From Candidatus Saccharicenans subterraneus (GTDB lineage Bacteria > Acidobacteriota > Aminicenantia > Aminicenantales > Saccharicenantaceae), in NCBI GenBank assembly GCA_003426165.1, contig QUAH01000007.1, positions 107,276-152,130 on the forward strand: DNA of 44,855 nucleotides, in the 5' to 3' direction. Of this stretch, positions 7,599 to 16,650 are shown piece after piece. The translations under genes and the position numbers were made by a program. The notes beneath the pieces were generated by a model, which did no database searches, was not told where the DNA came from, and was given only the letters and a program-made list of their open reading frames with translations. Each line of letters begins with the position of its first letter. The first letter of the stretch is position 1.

Positions 7599-10499
7599 AT
7601 GAAAACTGCTGCCGGATGGCTTGTGGTCCTGTCCATTCTCGTTCAAACCGGTCTTTCTCTCCCCGCGGGCGAAGAAATTGCCCCGGTCCTACCGTTCCGC
7701 ACTTTTGACCGGGGCAGCTGGCCGAACCTTCCGCAAAATACGATTACCATCCTTCAGCAGGACAGCCGGGGAATACTCTGGATCGGGACCCAGGATGGCG
7801 TGGCCACCTTTGATGGAAATGAATTAAAGTCGCTATCCGATGACCCGGCGGTTCCTTCCAGGGGTCTAATTATCAATATCGGCGTCGGGCCGCAACGGGT
7901 GGTGGTGAGTTCGCCGGCCGGGCTCCACATCTATGATTACCGGCGCTGGCAGCGGCTTGATATTCCGGCCCCGATAATTCGAACCTGTCTTGACCTGAAA
8001 AACCAGATCTGGGCACAGGCAATTAGCGGAGAACTCTTTAAGCTGGAAGAGAGCGGAGACACAAGAGGCTGGCAGAAACCCGAACCTCCCTATCCTGAGA
8101 GATGCGACCTTTTTTATATCGGAAACGACGGCAAGTTCTTTACGGTAGAAAACCACAGGGTTTACCAGGTCAGCGGTTCCGAGAAAAAACAGATCCTGAC
8201 CCCGGAAGATCTTAAAGAGCGGGTTACTGCATTCTTTATAAGCAGGAGTCAACAGATTGTCCTGGGTACTGAAACTGGAAGGGTCTTCATCTCGGACCCT
8301 GAAGGGAGAAACTGGAGCGGGATTTTCGTGCCCGAATGGCCGGCGGTCCCCATAAACCGAATTATCGAGGATGGTGAAGGGTTTCTCTGGATGGCCGGGA
8401 CGGCAAAGGGAATAATTCGGGGGAACCTGTCCACCGGCTGGAGAATGTTGACCAGCAAAAATGGTCTGGCCGAGGCTACGGTATCCTGTTTGTTGGCTGA
8501 CCGCGAAGGGCAGGTCTGGATAGGATACAATGGAGCCGGAATGCAGCAGTTGTTGAGCAGAAACTGGACGCACCGGAATGCCCTGGAAGTCAACGGTTCA
8601 GCAGCTCGTCCGGTTTCGGTGTTTGCCATAACCAGAAAACAGTCGGGGGGCTTTCTGGCGGCCCTTTTCAGCCTCGGCCTCTGGGACTGGGATACCCGGG
8701 GGATGCGCCACTATTCGGAAAAAGACGGCCTGCGCGATGATGTTCGTTTTGCCATTGAACCAAGGCCGGGAGTCATCTGGGCAGCCTGTCGTTTTGGAAT
8801 CTACGAAAAAATCGGCTCGGGAAAATTTCATAAAACCTTTCATCTGCCCAGAGGACTGGTGACATCGTTTCTCCGGACCCCTTCTGGAACCTGGTTGGCC
8901 GGCACGTCGACCGCGGGGCTGCTCCGGCTGAACCATCGAGGTCAATGGGAATATGCTGATGAGATGAACGGGGAGTTGGTCGATCATCAGATCAGAGCAA
9001 TGGCTTTGTGCGGGGAGAACATCTGGGTAGGGACGATGACGGGTATAACCATATTTCGTCCCGGGGGTGCGGAGAAAATAGTTCTTCGCAACTTTTCTGA
9101 CCTTCCTCAAACAATTAATGCCATCTTCCAGATGAAGAACGGAGAGGTCTGGGTGGGTGGTGTCGGTGGAATTGCCATCTTTCACCCGGCCGGTAACCGG
9201 GAGTGGCTCGCCGACGCCAAGACCCTTCCCGGCAAGACGGTTTATTGCATCGGCCAGGACCAGACGAGCAACGAGATCTGGCTGACCGGGTCTGATGGGA
9301 TAAAGTTCTTCCATAATTCGAAGTGGCGTAGCTACGGGTTGAACAACGGCCTGCTGGAAACCGAGTGCAACCGCGATGGTCTGCTGATCAACGAGGATGG
9401 CACGGTGCTGGTGGGGACGATGCGTTCCCTGGCTGTTTTTTCTCCGCGCGAGGACAGGCAGCCGGATATTCGACTTCAACCCTTCTGGCAGGAACTGCCT
9501 GACTTTGAGGAGAAAGGTGGCCAGTTATTGACTTCTCCAGCAAGGGCGTCAGAGCTCAACTTTCGATGGCATACCCCCTTTCTCAGGCCGCATGAGGCTG
9601 CCTACCGGATCAAGATTAGCGGACATTCTGAAGACTGGAGTTCCTGGCGACCAGAAAGCTACTTAATGCTGGCCGGCCTGAGACCCGGGATGTATGCGAT
9701 AACCGTGCAAGCCAGGGTGGATGACGGTATAGATGAATTCCTCTCAAGTCCCTTATCGATCAAGTTCTACAAGAAGCCTGCTTTCTATCAAACAGTCTGG
9801 GCGAGAGTTATCCTGATCAGCGCCCTGGTCACGCTGGTGGCCGGTTCTTATTATCTTCGTGTGCGGATATTGAAGAGAAGGGGAGCCTATCTCGAACAGC
9901 TTGTTAACCAGCGAACCCAGGAGCTGGCTGAAACCAATCAGGTGCTGCAGGCGGTAAACAGGCAGTTAAAGGAAATTTCGGCCAGGGATTATATTACCGG
10001 GCTTCTCAACCGTCGAGAAATTGAGGAGCGCCTCGGGGATTACCTTTCTTTGATGGAGAGACAGCAAAAAGAAATAGGGATCTTGTTCTTTGATATTGAT
10101 TATTTTAAGCAGATAAATGACACCCTCGGCCATGAGGTCGGAGACAGGGCGCTGAAAATTATCGGAGAATGTATTACCAAGACATTTCGCCAGTCTGATC
10201 TCTGCGGCCGGCTGGGAGGCGATGAGTTCCTGGTTGTATTTCCGGCCACATCCAGGAGGGAGATGAGCGTAGCCATCAGCAGATTTTTGAACAACCTGGC
10301 GGGTGTAAGGGTGGAGGACGGTCGCGGAGAGGAACTAAAGATCTCCATTTCCGGCGGGGCTACAAATCTAATCCCAGATCGGTCGGTATCTTTTGACAGG
10401 CTCTTCCGCGTTCTGGATAAGGCCCTTTACACCGCCAAGCAGCGCGATCGCGGACAGATTGTCTGGGTGGAGCCTCCCGGGCCTGGCCCAGATAGCTGA
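7599..10499 (+). CDS. Periplasmic beta-propeller sensor with GGDEF diguanylate cyclase
   Basis: 966 residues. Order: signal peptide or membrane anchor (1-25); a long region of Reg_prop-type repeats with recurrent GILWIGTQDGVA, GQVWIGYNGAG and GEVWVGGVGGIA cores (about 35-610), expected to make two seven-bladed propellers; a Y_Y_Y-like domain (about 635-715); one membrane helix (about 728-748, VWARVILISALVTLVAGSYY); a coiled coil; and a GGDEF domain. The catalytic GGDEF is at 873-877 and RQSD, an inhibitory I-site, is at 864-867, so the cyclase looks active and product-inhibited. It would sense a periplasmic ligand, probably a glycan by analogy with hybrid two-component propellers, and make cyclic di-GMP. 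ATG at 7599 is chosen; a TTG at 7590 is in frame. Neither has a clear ribosome site. Confidence 0.85.
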   Translation: MKTAAGWLVVLSILVQTGLSLPAGEEIAPVLPFRTFDRGSWPNLPQNTITILQQDSRGILWIGTQDGVATFDGNELKSLSDDPAVPSRGLIINIGVGPQRVVVSSPAGLHIYDYRRWQRLDIPAPIIRTCLDLKNQIWAQAISGELFKLEESGDTRGWQKPEPPYPERCDLFYIGNDGKFFTVENHRVYQVSGSEKKQILTPEDLKERVTAFFISRSQQIVLGTETGRVFISDPEGRNWSGIFVPEWPAVPINRIIEDGEGFLWMAGTAKGIIRGNLSTGWRMLTSKNGLAEATVSCLLADREGQVWIGYNGAGMQQLLSRNWTHRNALEVNGSAARPVSVFAITRKQSGGFLAALFSLGLWDWDTRGMRHYSEKDGLRDDVRFAIEPRPGVIWAACRFGIYEKIGSGKFHKTFHLPRGLVTSFLRTPSGTWLAGTSTAGLLRLNHRGQWEYADEMNGELVDHQIRAMALCGENIWVGTMTGITIFRPGGAEKIVLRNFSDLPQTINAIFQMKNGEVWVGGVGGIAIFHPAGNREWLADAKTLPGKTVYCIGQDQTSNEIWLTGSDGIKFFHNSKWRSYGLNNGLLETECNRDGLLINEDGTVLVGTMRSLAVFSPREDRQPDIRLQPFWQELPDFEEKGGQLLTSPARASELNFRWHTPFLRPHEAAYRIKISGHSEDWSSWRPESYLMLAGLRPGMYAITVQARVDDGIDEFLSSPLSIKFYKKPAFYQTVWARVILISALVTLVAGSYYLRVRILKRRGAYLEQLVNQRTQELAETNQVLQAVNRQLKEISARDYITGLLNRREIEERLGDYLSLMERQQKEIGILFFDIDYFKQINDTLGHEVGDRALKIIGECITKTFRQSDLCGRLGGDEFLVVFPATSRREMSVAISRFLNNLAGVRVEDGRGEELKISISGGATNLIPDRSVSFDRLFRVLDKALYTAKQRDRGQIVWVEPPGPGPDS

Positions 10500-10725
10500 G
10501 GGAACAGGTTCAGAGGTTTTCGATTATGTTGGGCTGGTCCGACCACCCCTTAATGATGGAAACCCCGGTCAACGGCAGTCCAGGCGTCAGGGTCCCGGGC
10601 AGGCGGTCATGGGGGCAGGATTCGCTTATCGAGTAGATAAAAGCACTGCCTCAGGCTTACCCTCTGCCTGTTCACCGAAGAAACAGGACCGGGCCTGCAT
10701 TATAGCTGGCCGATTTTTCTTGATC

Positions 10726-12114
10726 TTAAAAATCCGGGTCGGTGATTTTCTTTTCCTGGAACTGGCCGTACTTGCTGAGGATCTTTCGGACTTCCTCACC
10801 CTTGCCCACGACCACCAGCACGAAATCCTTCTCCGGGAGCAGCTTGACCGCAGCCGCCTTCAGGTCCGCGGCTTTTATCGTATTTATTTCGTCAAGGTAC
10901 CGGTCGTAATAATCAAAGCCCAGGCCATAGTAAACGACGCGGAGGTAAGCGTTGGCCTTGCTGCTGTTGGTTTCCAGGGTCTGCGGGAACTGTCCCAGGA
11001 GATAATTGCGGGCGCTCTCGGCCTCTTCCTCGCTGAAGCCCTGCTCCCGGGCCTTTTTCAGAAGGTCGAAGGTTATGTCCAGCATCTCGCCGATTTTATC
11101 GTTCTTGGTGTAGGAAGAAGCGGTGAAGATTCCGCCTTCCTTCCAGGACTGAAAACCGCTGCTGGCCCCGTAGGTCAGGCCGCGCTTGATGCGCAGCTCG
11201 GTGTTCAGCCAGGAAGTGAACCTCCCGCCCCAGAGGGTATTCATCAGGCTGGCCCGGGCGGCAATGGCATCCTTGACCGGGAAGCCGATGGCGCCCAGGG
11301 AAAAATAGCTCTGGGTGGCGTCGGGCTTATCGATAAAAACCAATTTCTGGCCCCGGGGAGCCGGAACGGGAGGAATGGTCAGCGGGAGGGGAGGGGTGGC
11401 GGGCTTGGGCCACTGCCCGATGGTCTTGTTGAGGAGGTCGAGGAGTGGCTTCCTGTCTATATCCCCGACCACGGCCATGATGGCCAGGTCCGGCCGGTAA
11501 CGGGCCGCGAAGAATTTCTTTATTTCCTCGAGCGACATCTTTTTGAGCGAAGACTCGGTGCCCGAGGACAGGTGGCCAAAAGGATGGTCACCAAAGTAAG
11601 CTTTCCTGAAATAGAGGCGCAGGGCCGAACCCGGATTGTCTTTAAGGGATTTGAGGGCATCTGCCTTTCTTGACAGCTCCTTCTTGTACTCGTCTTCTTT
11701 GAAGGCCGGGGAGGTGAGGCAGTCGGCGGCAATCTGCAGGAGGCGCGGCAGGTGCTCGGTCAGCGATTCTCCGTAGGTCACCGCGTATTCCTCGGCATCG
11801 GACACCCTGAGCCTGGCTCCCATGAAGTCCAGGGCTTCGGCGATCTGTTCGGCGGTCATGGTCCTGGTTCCCTTGAGCAGCAGGGTGGCCGTCAGGTTGG
11901 CCAGGCCATCGTAGCCTTCGGGTTCGAAGGCACTGCCGGCCCCGGGTATTAGTACCCGGAAACTCACCAGCGGCAGTTCCGGGTTCTTCAGGTAATAGAC
12001 GGTCAGCCCGTTTTTCAGGGTCAGTTTTTCTGGTTTCGGCAGTCTTTCAGAGGCCATGGTCACCACCGGATATAGAATTATTATAAAAAGTAGCAGAGCA
12101 ATCGTTCTTTTCAT
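10726..12114 (-). CDS. M16 family peptidase-like subunit without zinc site
   Basis: 462 residues with a signal peptide (MKRTIALLLFIIILYPVVTMASE). It follows the M16 two-domain pattern (N-terminal KLTLKNGLTVYYLKNPELPLVSFRVLIPGAGSA-like start, then a second half beginning near PPVPAPRGQKLVFIDKPDATQSYFSLG), but where the active subunit has HxxEH this one reads YDGLANLTATLLLKGT, so it has no metal site. It corresponds to the beta-type partner that contributes the substrate-binding Arg/Tyr (here RIKRGLTYGA). It starts two bases after the stop of the catalytic subunit, with AAGGAGGG inside that gene's end, so translation is coupled. Secreted heterodimeric M16 proteases degrade peptides in the periplasm; the target is unknown. 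Confidence 0.85.
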   Translation of the reverse strand: MKRTIALLLFIIILYPVVTMASERLPKPEKLTLKNGLTVYYLKNPELPLVSFRVLIPGAGSAFEPEGYDGLANLTATLLLKGTRTMTAEQIAEALDFMGARLRVSDAEEYAVTYGESLTEHLPRLLQIAADCLTSPAFKEDEYKKELSRKADALKSLKDNPGSALRLYFRKAYFGDHPFGHLSSGTESSLKKMSLEEIKKFFAARYRPDLAIMAVVGDIDRKPLLDLLNKTIGQWPKPATPPLPLTIPPVPAPRGQKLVFIDKPDATQSYFSLGAIGFPVKDAIAARASLMNTLWGGRFTSWLNTELRIKRGLTYGASSGFQSWKEGGIFTASSYTKNDKIGEMLDITFDLLKKAREQGFSEEEAESARNYLLGQFPQTLETNSSKANAYLRVVYYGLGFDYYDRYLDEINTIKAADLKAAAVKLLPEKDFVLVVVGKGEEVRKILSKYGQFQEKKITDPDF

Positions 12115-12116
12115 GG

Positions 12117-13439
12117 TCAGTTCCCTCCTTGCGGGATAAGCTTGCCCACGGTTTTGTTGAGTTCATGGAAGTATTTTTTGGCCACGACGGGAATATCCTC
12201 GCGTTTCACCCGGGAATAGCGGTCAACGATGGTAAAAAGATTCTCGTAACTTCCAAACAGCAGCTCGCTGGCCCCCAGCAGGTTGGCCTTGCCGGAGTTG
12301 GTCTGCAGGCTGTAGTAAAAATCGCTGCGGACAATATTCAGGGCTTTCTGGTATTCCTGCTCGGTTATGCCCTGCTCTATTATTTTATTCAGCTCTTCGT
12401 CGATGATTTTCTCAATCTTGTCCAGGTCCACTCCCGGCCGCGGCTTGACCGAGATGCTGAAGAGGTAAGGGTCGATTTTCTCTTCCACCCCGCCATAGAC
12501 CGAGATGGCCAGTTGCTCGTCGCGAACCAGCCGGCGGTAAAGGCGGCTGCTTTCACCGCTCAGCAGCGGTTTTTCCAGGACGGACAGCACGAAGAAGTCC
12601 GGGTCCTGGCACCTGGGGGCATGATAAACGACCATGAAGGAAGGAGTCTGGGCCTCCTTCTTTATGACCACTTCCTTGCGACCCATCTGTGGGGGCTCCT
12701 CGGTGGTAACCGGAGGTGGCGGGGTCTGGGCCGGTATGCCCGAGTAATACTTCTTGATCAGCTCCAGGGTTTTCTGGCTGTCAAAGTCGCCGACCACCAC
12801 CAGCACCGCGTTGTTGGGGGCATAGTAGGTGCGGTAGTACTCGATGACCTCGTCCCGGCGCCAGTTCAGGATGTCGCTCATCCAGCCGATAACATCCCAG
12901 TGGTAGGGGTGGGCCATGATGGCCGTGGCCCGGACATTTTCCTCGAGGATGGCTTCGTTGTTGTTCTCCACACCCATCCGCCTTTCGGAAGCTATCACCC
13001 CCCGCTCGGATTCAAAGACCTCGGGGTCAAAAATTAAGCCCTGCATCCGGTCGGCTTCCATTTCCACCATCTTTTCCAGGGCGTGAGGCGGGAACCAGTC
13101 GGTGTAGGCGGTCATGTCGTCGCTGGTGTAGGCGTTGTTGGCCCCACCGTAAAATTCCATGACCCGGTCGAAATCGCCCGGCCCGAACTTCTTGGTCCCG
13201 TTGAACATCATGTGCTCGATGAAGTGAGAAACGCCGGTCAGGCCGGGGCGCTCGTTGCGCGAACCGACCCTGAAAAAAGTGTAGTAGGAGATGCTGGGAA
13301 TCTTGTGGTCCTCAAAGAAGATAATCTTGAGGCCGTTCCCCAGCTGGTGGACCTTTATATCCATTTTGGTAAAGGAAGCCTGCAGGACGGCAGTCATGAC
13401 CACGATCCCGAGAATAAAAAGGAAGAGTTTCCTTGGCAT
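12117..13439 (-). CDS. M16 family zinc peptidase, catalytic subunit
   Basis: 440 residues. Signal peptide 1-21 (hydrophobic LFLFILGIVVMTAVLQA). The inverted zinc motif HFIEH lies at residues 72-76 (His72, Glu75, His76), and the third ligand is Glu152 in IASERRM, 76 residues after the motif as in pitrilysin-type enzymes. The C-terminal domain carries the RLVRDEQLAISVYGG motif. ATG 13437-13439 has GGAGG seven bases upstream. First gene of a two-gene operon with the zinc-less partner, giving an alpha/beta processing-protease-like heterodimer in the periplasm. The gap to the upstream ATPase gene on the same strand is 279 bases, so it probably has its own promoter, which I could not identify with confidence. 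Confidence 0.9.
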   Translation of the reverse strand: MPRKLFLFILGIVVMTAVLQASFTKMDIKVHQLGNGLKIIFFEDHKIPSISYYTFFRVGSRNERPGLTGVSHFIEHMMFNGTKKFGPGDFDRVMEFYGGANNAYTSDDMTAYTDWFPPHALEKMVEMEADRMQGLIFDPEVFESERGVIASERRMGVENNNEAILEENVRATAIMAHPYHWDVIGWMSDILNWRRDEVIEYYRTYYAPNNAVLVVVGDFDSQKTLELIKKYYSGIPAQTPPPPVTTEEPPQMGRKEVVIKKEAQTPSFMVVYHAPRCQDPDFFVLSVLEKPLLSGESSRLYRRLVRDEQLAISVYGGVEEKIDPYLFSISVKPRPGVDLDKIEKIIDEELNKIIEQGITEQEYQKALNIVRSDFYYSLQTNSGKANLLGASELLFGSYENLFTIVDRYSRVKREDIPVVAKKYFHELNKTVGKLIPQGGN

Positions 13440-13718
13440 GTAACCACCTCCGGGTGATGATTTATGATGACCGACAGCGGTGTCATAAGTTTCGATTAAA
13501 AAATATCAGCCAAGGCTATGATATTCGGGGAAAGGAGAAAGGTCAAGAAGACCGAGTGATAACCGGGGTGGGAAGAGCAGGCCTGTGGTTTTTTCCCGAA
13601 GCCACGCTTAAGTTCCTGTTGATGATTTCCAATTTGCCCAATTTGCGATGACTGACCGGTGATTTCTGACGGTTTGGGTGACGGGCGGGGCAGTCCAGGA
13701 ATGTCCCGCCGGTGACAC

Positions 13719-14423
13719 TCAGATTCTGGTCAGGAGGAGGGTCTGGGGGTCGAGCTCCAGCCTGAGCTTTTTGCTGGAAATCTGGTCGTGGTCTTTGACC
13801 AGGTTCAACCTGACCCGGCCGTTGTCATGTTCCAGGGTAATGATGATGTCCAGGGAAGGCAGGTAGTCTTTAAGGACAAAGGGCAGTCCCTGGTCATCGA
13901 AGAGCGGGTCCTCGCCCTTGAGCGAACAGCTGAACCAGAACTCGAGCTGCCGGTCGACGGCGAATTTCTTGAACTGGGCCAGGTCTTGGGCACAGGGCAG
14001 GTAAAAATTGAAGCCGTCGACGATGATGGTCCGGGCGGCAAAGTTGCCGGGCCCGAGCAGGGCTTCGATGCTCTTTAAGACCTGCTCGGTCTTCATGCCT
14101 TCCTGCCGGAAATTCAGGATGACCCGGTTCCGGACCACCCGGTCATGGACTTCCATCTCCGACTTCAGGTTTTCCCGGCTGGCCAGTTTTTTGAAGAGTT
14201 CTTCGTACCAGCTGATTATGTAATCAACCCGACTGGCATAGGAAACGTGAATGACCGGCCTGTCTTCAAACAGCCGGTCCAGGGCTATCTGCACCAGGCA
14301 GGCGGTCTTGCCCACGCCTTTCCTCGAGGCAAAAACGCCCAGGTGTCCGGGGCCAACCCCGCCCCTGAGGTTTTTTTCCAGTGTTTTGATCGGGCTCCTG
14401 GCGGATAGTATTTTTTTGACCAT
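13719..14423 (-). CDS. RecA/KaiC-like P-loop ATPase of unknown role
   Basis: 234 residues, no signal peptide or membrane segment. A P-loop at about residues 33-40 reads SRKGVGKT, a Walker A in which the first Gly is Ser; the hydrophobic Walker B stretch RTIIVDGFNF follows at about 132-141. Between them come RPVIHVSYASRVDYIISWYEELF and a charged helical part, and after it a SLKGEDPLF loop, which together resemble the single-domain RecA/KaiC fold. The last third (DIIITLEHDNGRVRLNLVKDHDQ) looks like the core strands following Walker B. No catalytic or DNA-binding domain is attached. It starts 17 bases after the EF-G gene's stop and is likely cotranscribed with it, so a link to translation is possible but unproven. 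I do not recognise a named family. Confidence 0.7.
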   Translation of the reverse strand: MVKKILSARSPIKTLEKNLRGGVGPGHLGVFASRKGVGKTACLVQIALDRLFEDRPVIHVSYASRVDYIISWYEELFKKLASRENLKSEMEVHDRVVRNRVILNFRQEGMKTEQVLKSIEALLGPGNFAARTIIVDGFNFYLPCAQDLAQFKKFAVDRQLEFWFSCSLKGEDPLFDDQGLPFVLKDYLPSLDIIITLEHDNGRVRLNLVKDHDQISSKKLRLELDPQTLLLTRI

Positions 14424-14440
14424 TTTTTCTCCCGTGCCCT

Positions 14441-16528
14441 TTATTTCTTGTCCCCGGCTTCCAGCTTCTGCCGGTGCTCTTCCATCAGTTGCTCGGCCAG
14501 CGAGGCCGGTAGCCGGCTGTATTTTAAGAATTCCATGGTGAACTCGGCCTTGCCCTGGGTCATCGAACGCAGGATGGTGGAATAACCAAACATTTCGCTG
14601 AGCGGCACTTCGGCTTCTATCCTGGAGTAACTGCCGTCCTCGATGGAGCTGACGATTATGCCCCGGCGCTGGTTCAGGCTGCCGAAAACGTTTCCGGAAA
14701 ACTCCGACGGTGTCTCCACCACCACCTTCATGATGGGCTCCAGGATCTGGGGCCTGGCCTTCTTGTAGGCCTGTTTGAAAGCACCCTGGGCGGCCATCTG
14801 GAAAGCGATGTCGGAGGAATCAACCGGGTGGAACTGACCGTCGGTCAGGACCACCCTCAGCCCGATAATCGGACTGCCTATCAGCTGCCCCTTTTTCAGC
14901 ATGGCCTGGAAGCCCTTGTCGCAGGAGGGGATGAATTCCCGCGGTATGTGTCCACCCTTGACTTCGTTGACGAATTCATACTGGCCGTCGAAGGGTTCTA
15001 TGTAACCGATGACCCGGCCGAACTGGCCAGCTCCACCGGTTTGCTTTTTGTGGGTGTAATCAAAGTCAGCTCTGGCGGTGATGGCTTCACGGTAGGCGAC
15101 CTGGGGCCGGCCGGTCACCACTTCCACCCGGTATTCCCGCTTCATCCGTTCCACGTAGACATCCAGGTGAAGTTCTCCCATGCCCTGGATGATGGTCTGC
15201 TTGGACTCGGGGTCGATGTAGACGCGGAAGGTGGGGTCTTCCTTGGTGAAGCGGTTTAGGGCCTTGGCCAGGCGGTCGGCCGAGAGCTTGTCGCTGGCTT
15301 CTATGGCCAGCGAGATGACCGGTTCGGGAACGTAGATGGAGGTCATGGCGTAATTGAGCCCGGGCGAACAGATGGTGTCGCCGGAGGCGCAGTCCACCCC
15401 GAACAGGGCAGCGATATCGCCGGCCACCGCCCCTTCAATGTCTTCCATGTGGTCGGCATGCATCCTGACCACCCGTCCCACTTTGAACTTCTGCTTGGAC
15501 CTGGTGTTGTAGAGCTCGTCGCCCTTTCTCAGGCTGCCCTGGTAAATCCTGATGTAGGTCAGCTGGCCGTAAGGCCCTTCTTCCAGCTTGAAGGCATAGG
15601 AGACGCAGGGCAGGGCGGGGTCGGCTTTCAGGATAACCGGCTTTTCTTCCCGGTCGAGGTCCAGGGCAATATTTTCCACTTCCGACGGGTCGGGCAGGTA
15701 GTTGACCACGGCATCGAGCAGGAGCTGAACGCCCTTGTTGCGGTAAGCCGAACCCATCAGCACCGGGGTAAATTCCCGGCTGATGGTACCTTTCCTTATG
15801 GCCCGGAGCAGCATCCCTTCGGTTACCCGGTCTTCCAAAATGGCCTCGGTAACCTCGTCTGAAAAGAGAGACACGGCGTCCAGGAGTTCTTCCCGATACT
15901 GCCAGGCCAGGTCTTCCAGCTCGGGCGGGATTTCTTCCTCTCTGACCAGCTCTCCGTTGGGCCCGTCAAAATAGTAGGCCTTCATCCTGATCAGGTCCAC
16001 CAGTCCCTGGAACTTATCTTCCAGTCCGACCGGAACCTGGAGCAGGGCGGCCCGCCGGCCCAGCTTATCGTTTATCTGGTCTTTGACCTTGAAGGGATTG
16101 GCCCCGATGCGGTCGAGCTTGTTGACAAAAGCTATGGCCGGAACGTTATATCTCTTGAGCTGCTTGTCCACCGTCAGCGTCTGGGACTGGACCCCGCCGA
16201 CCGAGCACAGGACCAGGATGGCCCCGTCCAGGACGCGGAGCGACCTTTCCACCTCTATGGTGAAATCCACGTGACCGGGGGTGTCGATGATGTTGATGGA
16301 GTGTTCGTTCCAGGTAACGTTGGTGGTGGCCGAGGTGATGGTGATGCCACGCTCCCGTTCCAGCTCCATGTAGTCCATGGTGGCCCCGCCGCCTTCCTTG
16401 CCCTTGACCTCGTGGATTCGGTGGATTTTTTTGCAGTAATAGAGTATGCGCTCGGTGAGCGTGGTCTTGCCGGAATCAATGTGGGCACTGATCCCGATGT
16501 TCCGCATTCTCTGCAACGTTCCGTTCAT
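14441..16528 (-). CDS. fusA: Elongation factor G, spd/mitochondrial EFG1-like
   Basis: 695 residues with all five EF-G domains. G1 is AHIDSGKT (15-22), switch I contains [15 protein letters not shown]3 is DTPGHVDF, G4 is NKLDR; domain II starts near [27 protein letters not shown], domain IV has [16 protein letters not shown] and domain [12 protein letters not shown]. The [17 protein letters not shown] signature (Ser where canonical bacterial EF-G has Ala), and [20 protein letters not shown], match mitochondrial EFG1 and the related spdEFG1 of some bacteria rather than typical EF-G. It should catalyse ribosomal translocation or, less likely, be a specialised paralogue. ATG at 16528 fits the usual short N-terminus; an in-frame GTG at 16540 is an alternative. 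No ribosomal-protein or EF-Tu gene is adjacent, unlike the common str operon. A RecA-like ATPase gene follows. Confidence 0.9.
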   Translation of the reverse strand: MNGTLQRMRNIGISAHIDSGKTTLTERILYYCKKIHRIHEVKGKEGGGATMDYMELERERGITITSATTNVTWNEHSINIIDTPGHVDFTIEVERSLRVLDGAILVLCSVGGVQSQTLTVDKQLKRYNVPAIAFVNKLDRIGANPFKVKDQINDKLGRRAALLQVPVGLEDKFQGLVDLIRMKAYYFDGPNGELVREEEIPPELEDLAWQYREELLDAVSLFSDEVTEAILEDRVTEGMLLRAIRKGTISREFTPVLMGSAYRNKGVQLLLDAVVNYLPDPSEVENIALDLDREEKPVILKADPALPCVSYAFKLEEGPYGQLTYIRIYQGSLRKGDELYNTRSKQKFKVGRVVRMHADHMEDIEGAVAGDIAALFGVDCASGDTICSPGLNYAMTSIYVPEPVISLAIEASDKLSADRLAKALNRFTKEDPTFRVYIDPESKQTIIQGMGELHLDVYVERMKREYRVEVVTGRPQVAYREAITARADFDYTHKKQTGGAGQFGRVIGYIEPFDGQYEFVNEVKGGHIPREFIPSCDKGFQAMLKKGQLIGSPIIGLRVVLTDGQFHPVDSSDIAFQMAAQGAFKQAYKKARPQILEPIMKVVVETPSEFSGNVFGSLNQRRGIIVSSIEDGSYSRIEAEVPLSEMFGYSTILRSMTQGKAEFTMEFLKYSRLPASLAEQLMEEHRQKLEAGDKK

Positions 16529-16558
16529 AGAAAAAAGCACCCTATTTCAAAAAAATGG

Positions 16559-16564
16559 ATTATA
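16559..16564 (-). promoter_or_regulatory. Possible -10 for the EF-G gene
   Basis: ATTATA on the plus strand reads TATAAT on the minus strand, about 30 bases before the ATG. No good -35 is visible at the right distance. Confidence 0.35.
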
Positions 16565-16650
16565 AAGCCATAAATGGTGAGCAATAAGATATATTATCGC
16601 TACTCGCCCGCTTATTTTACCACAGGCCAGGAAAAAATCCAGAGCCAGTC

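Noticed and set aside
10393..11673. 426-codon plus-strand frame opposite the M16 partner gene
   Set aside because: Antisense to the M16 gene and overlapping the end of the GGDEF gene; no recognisable domain.
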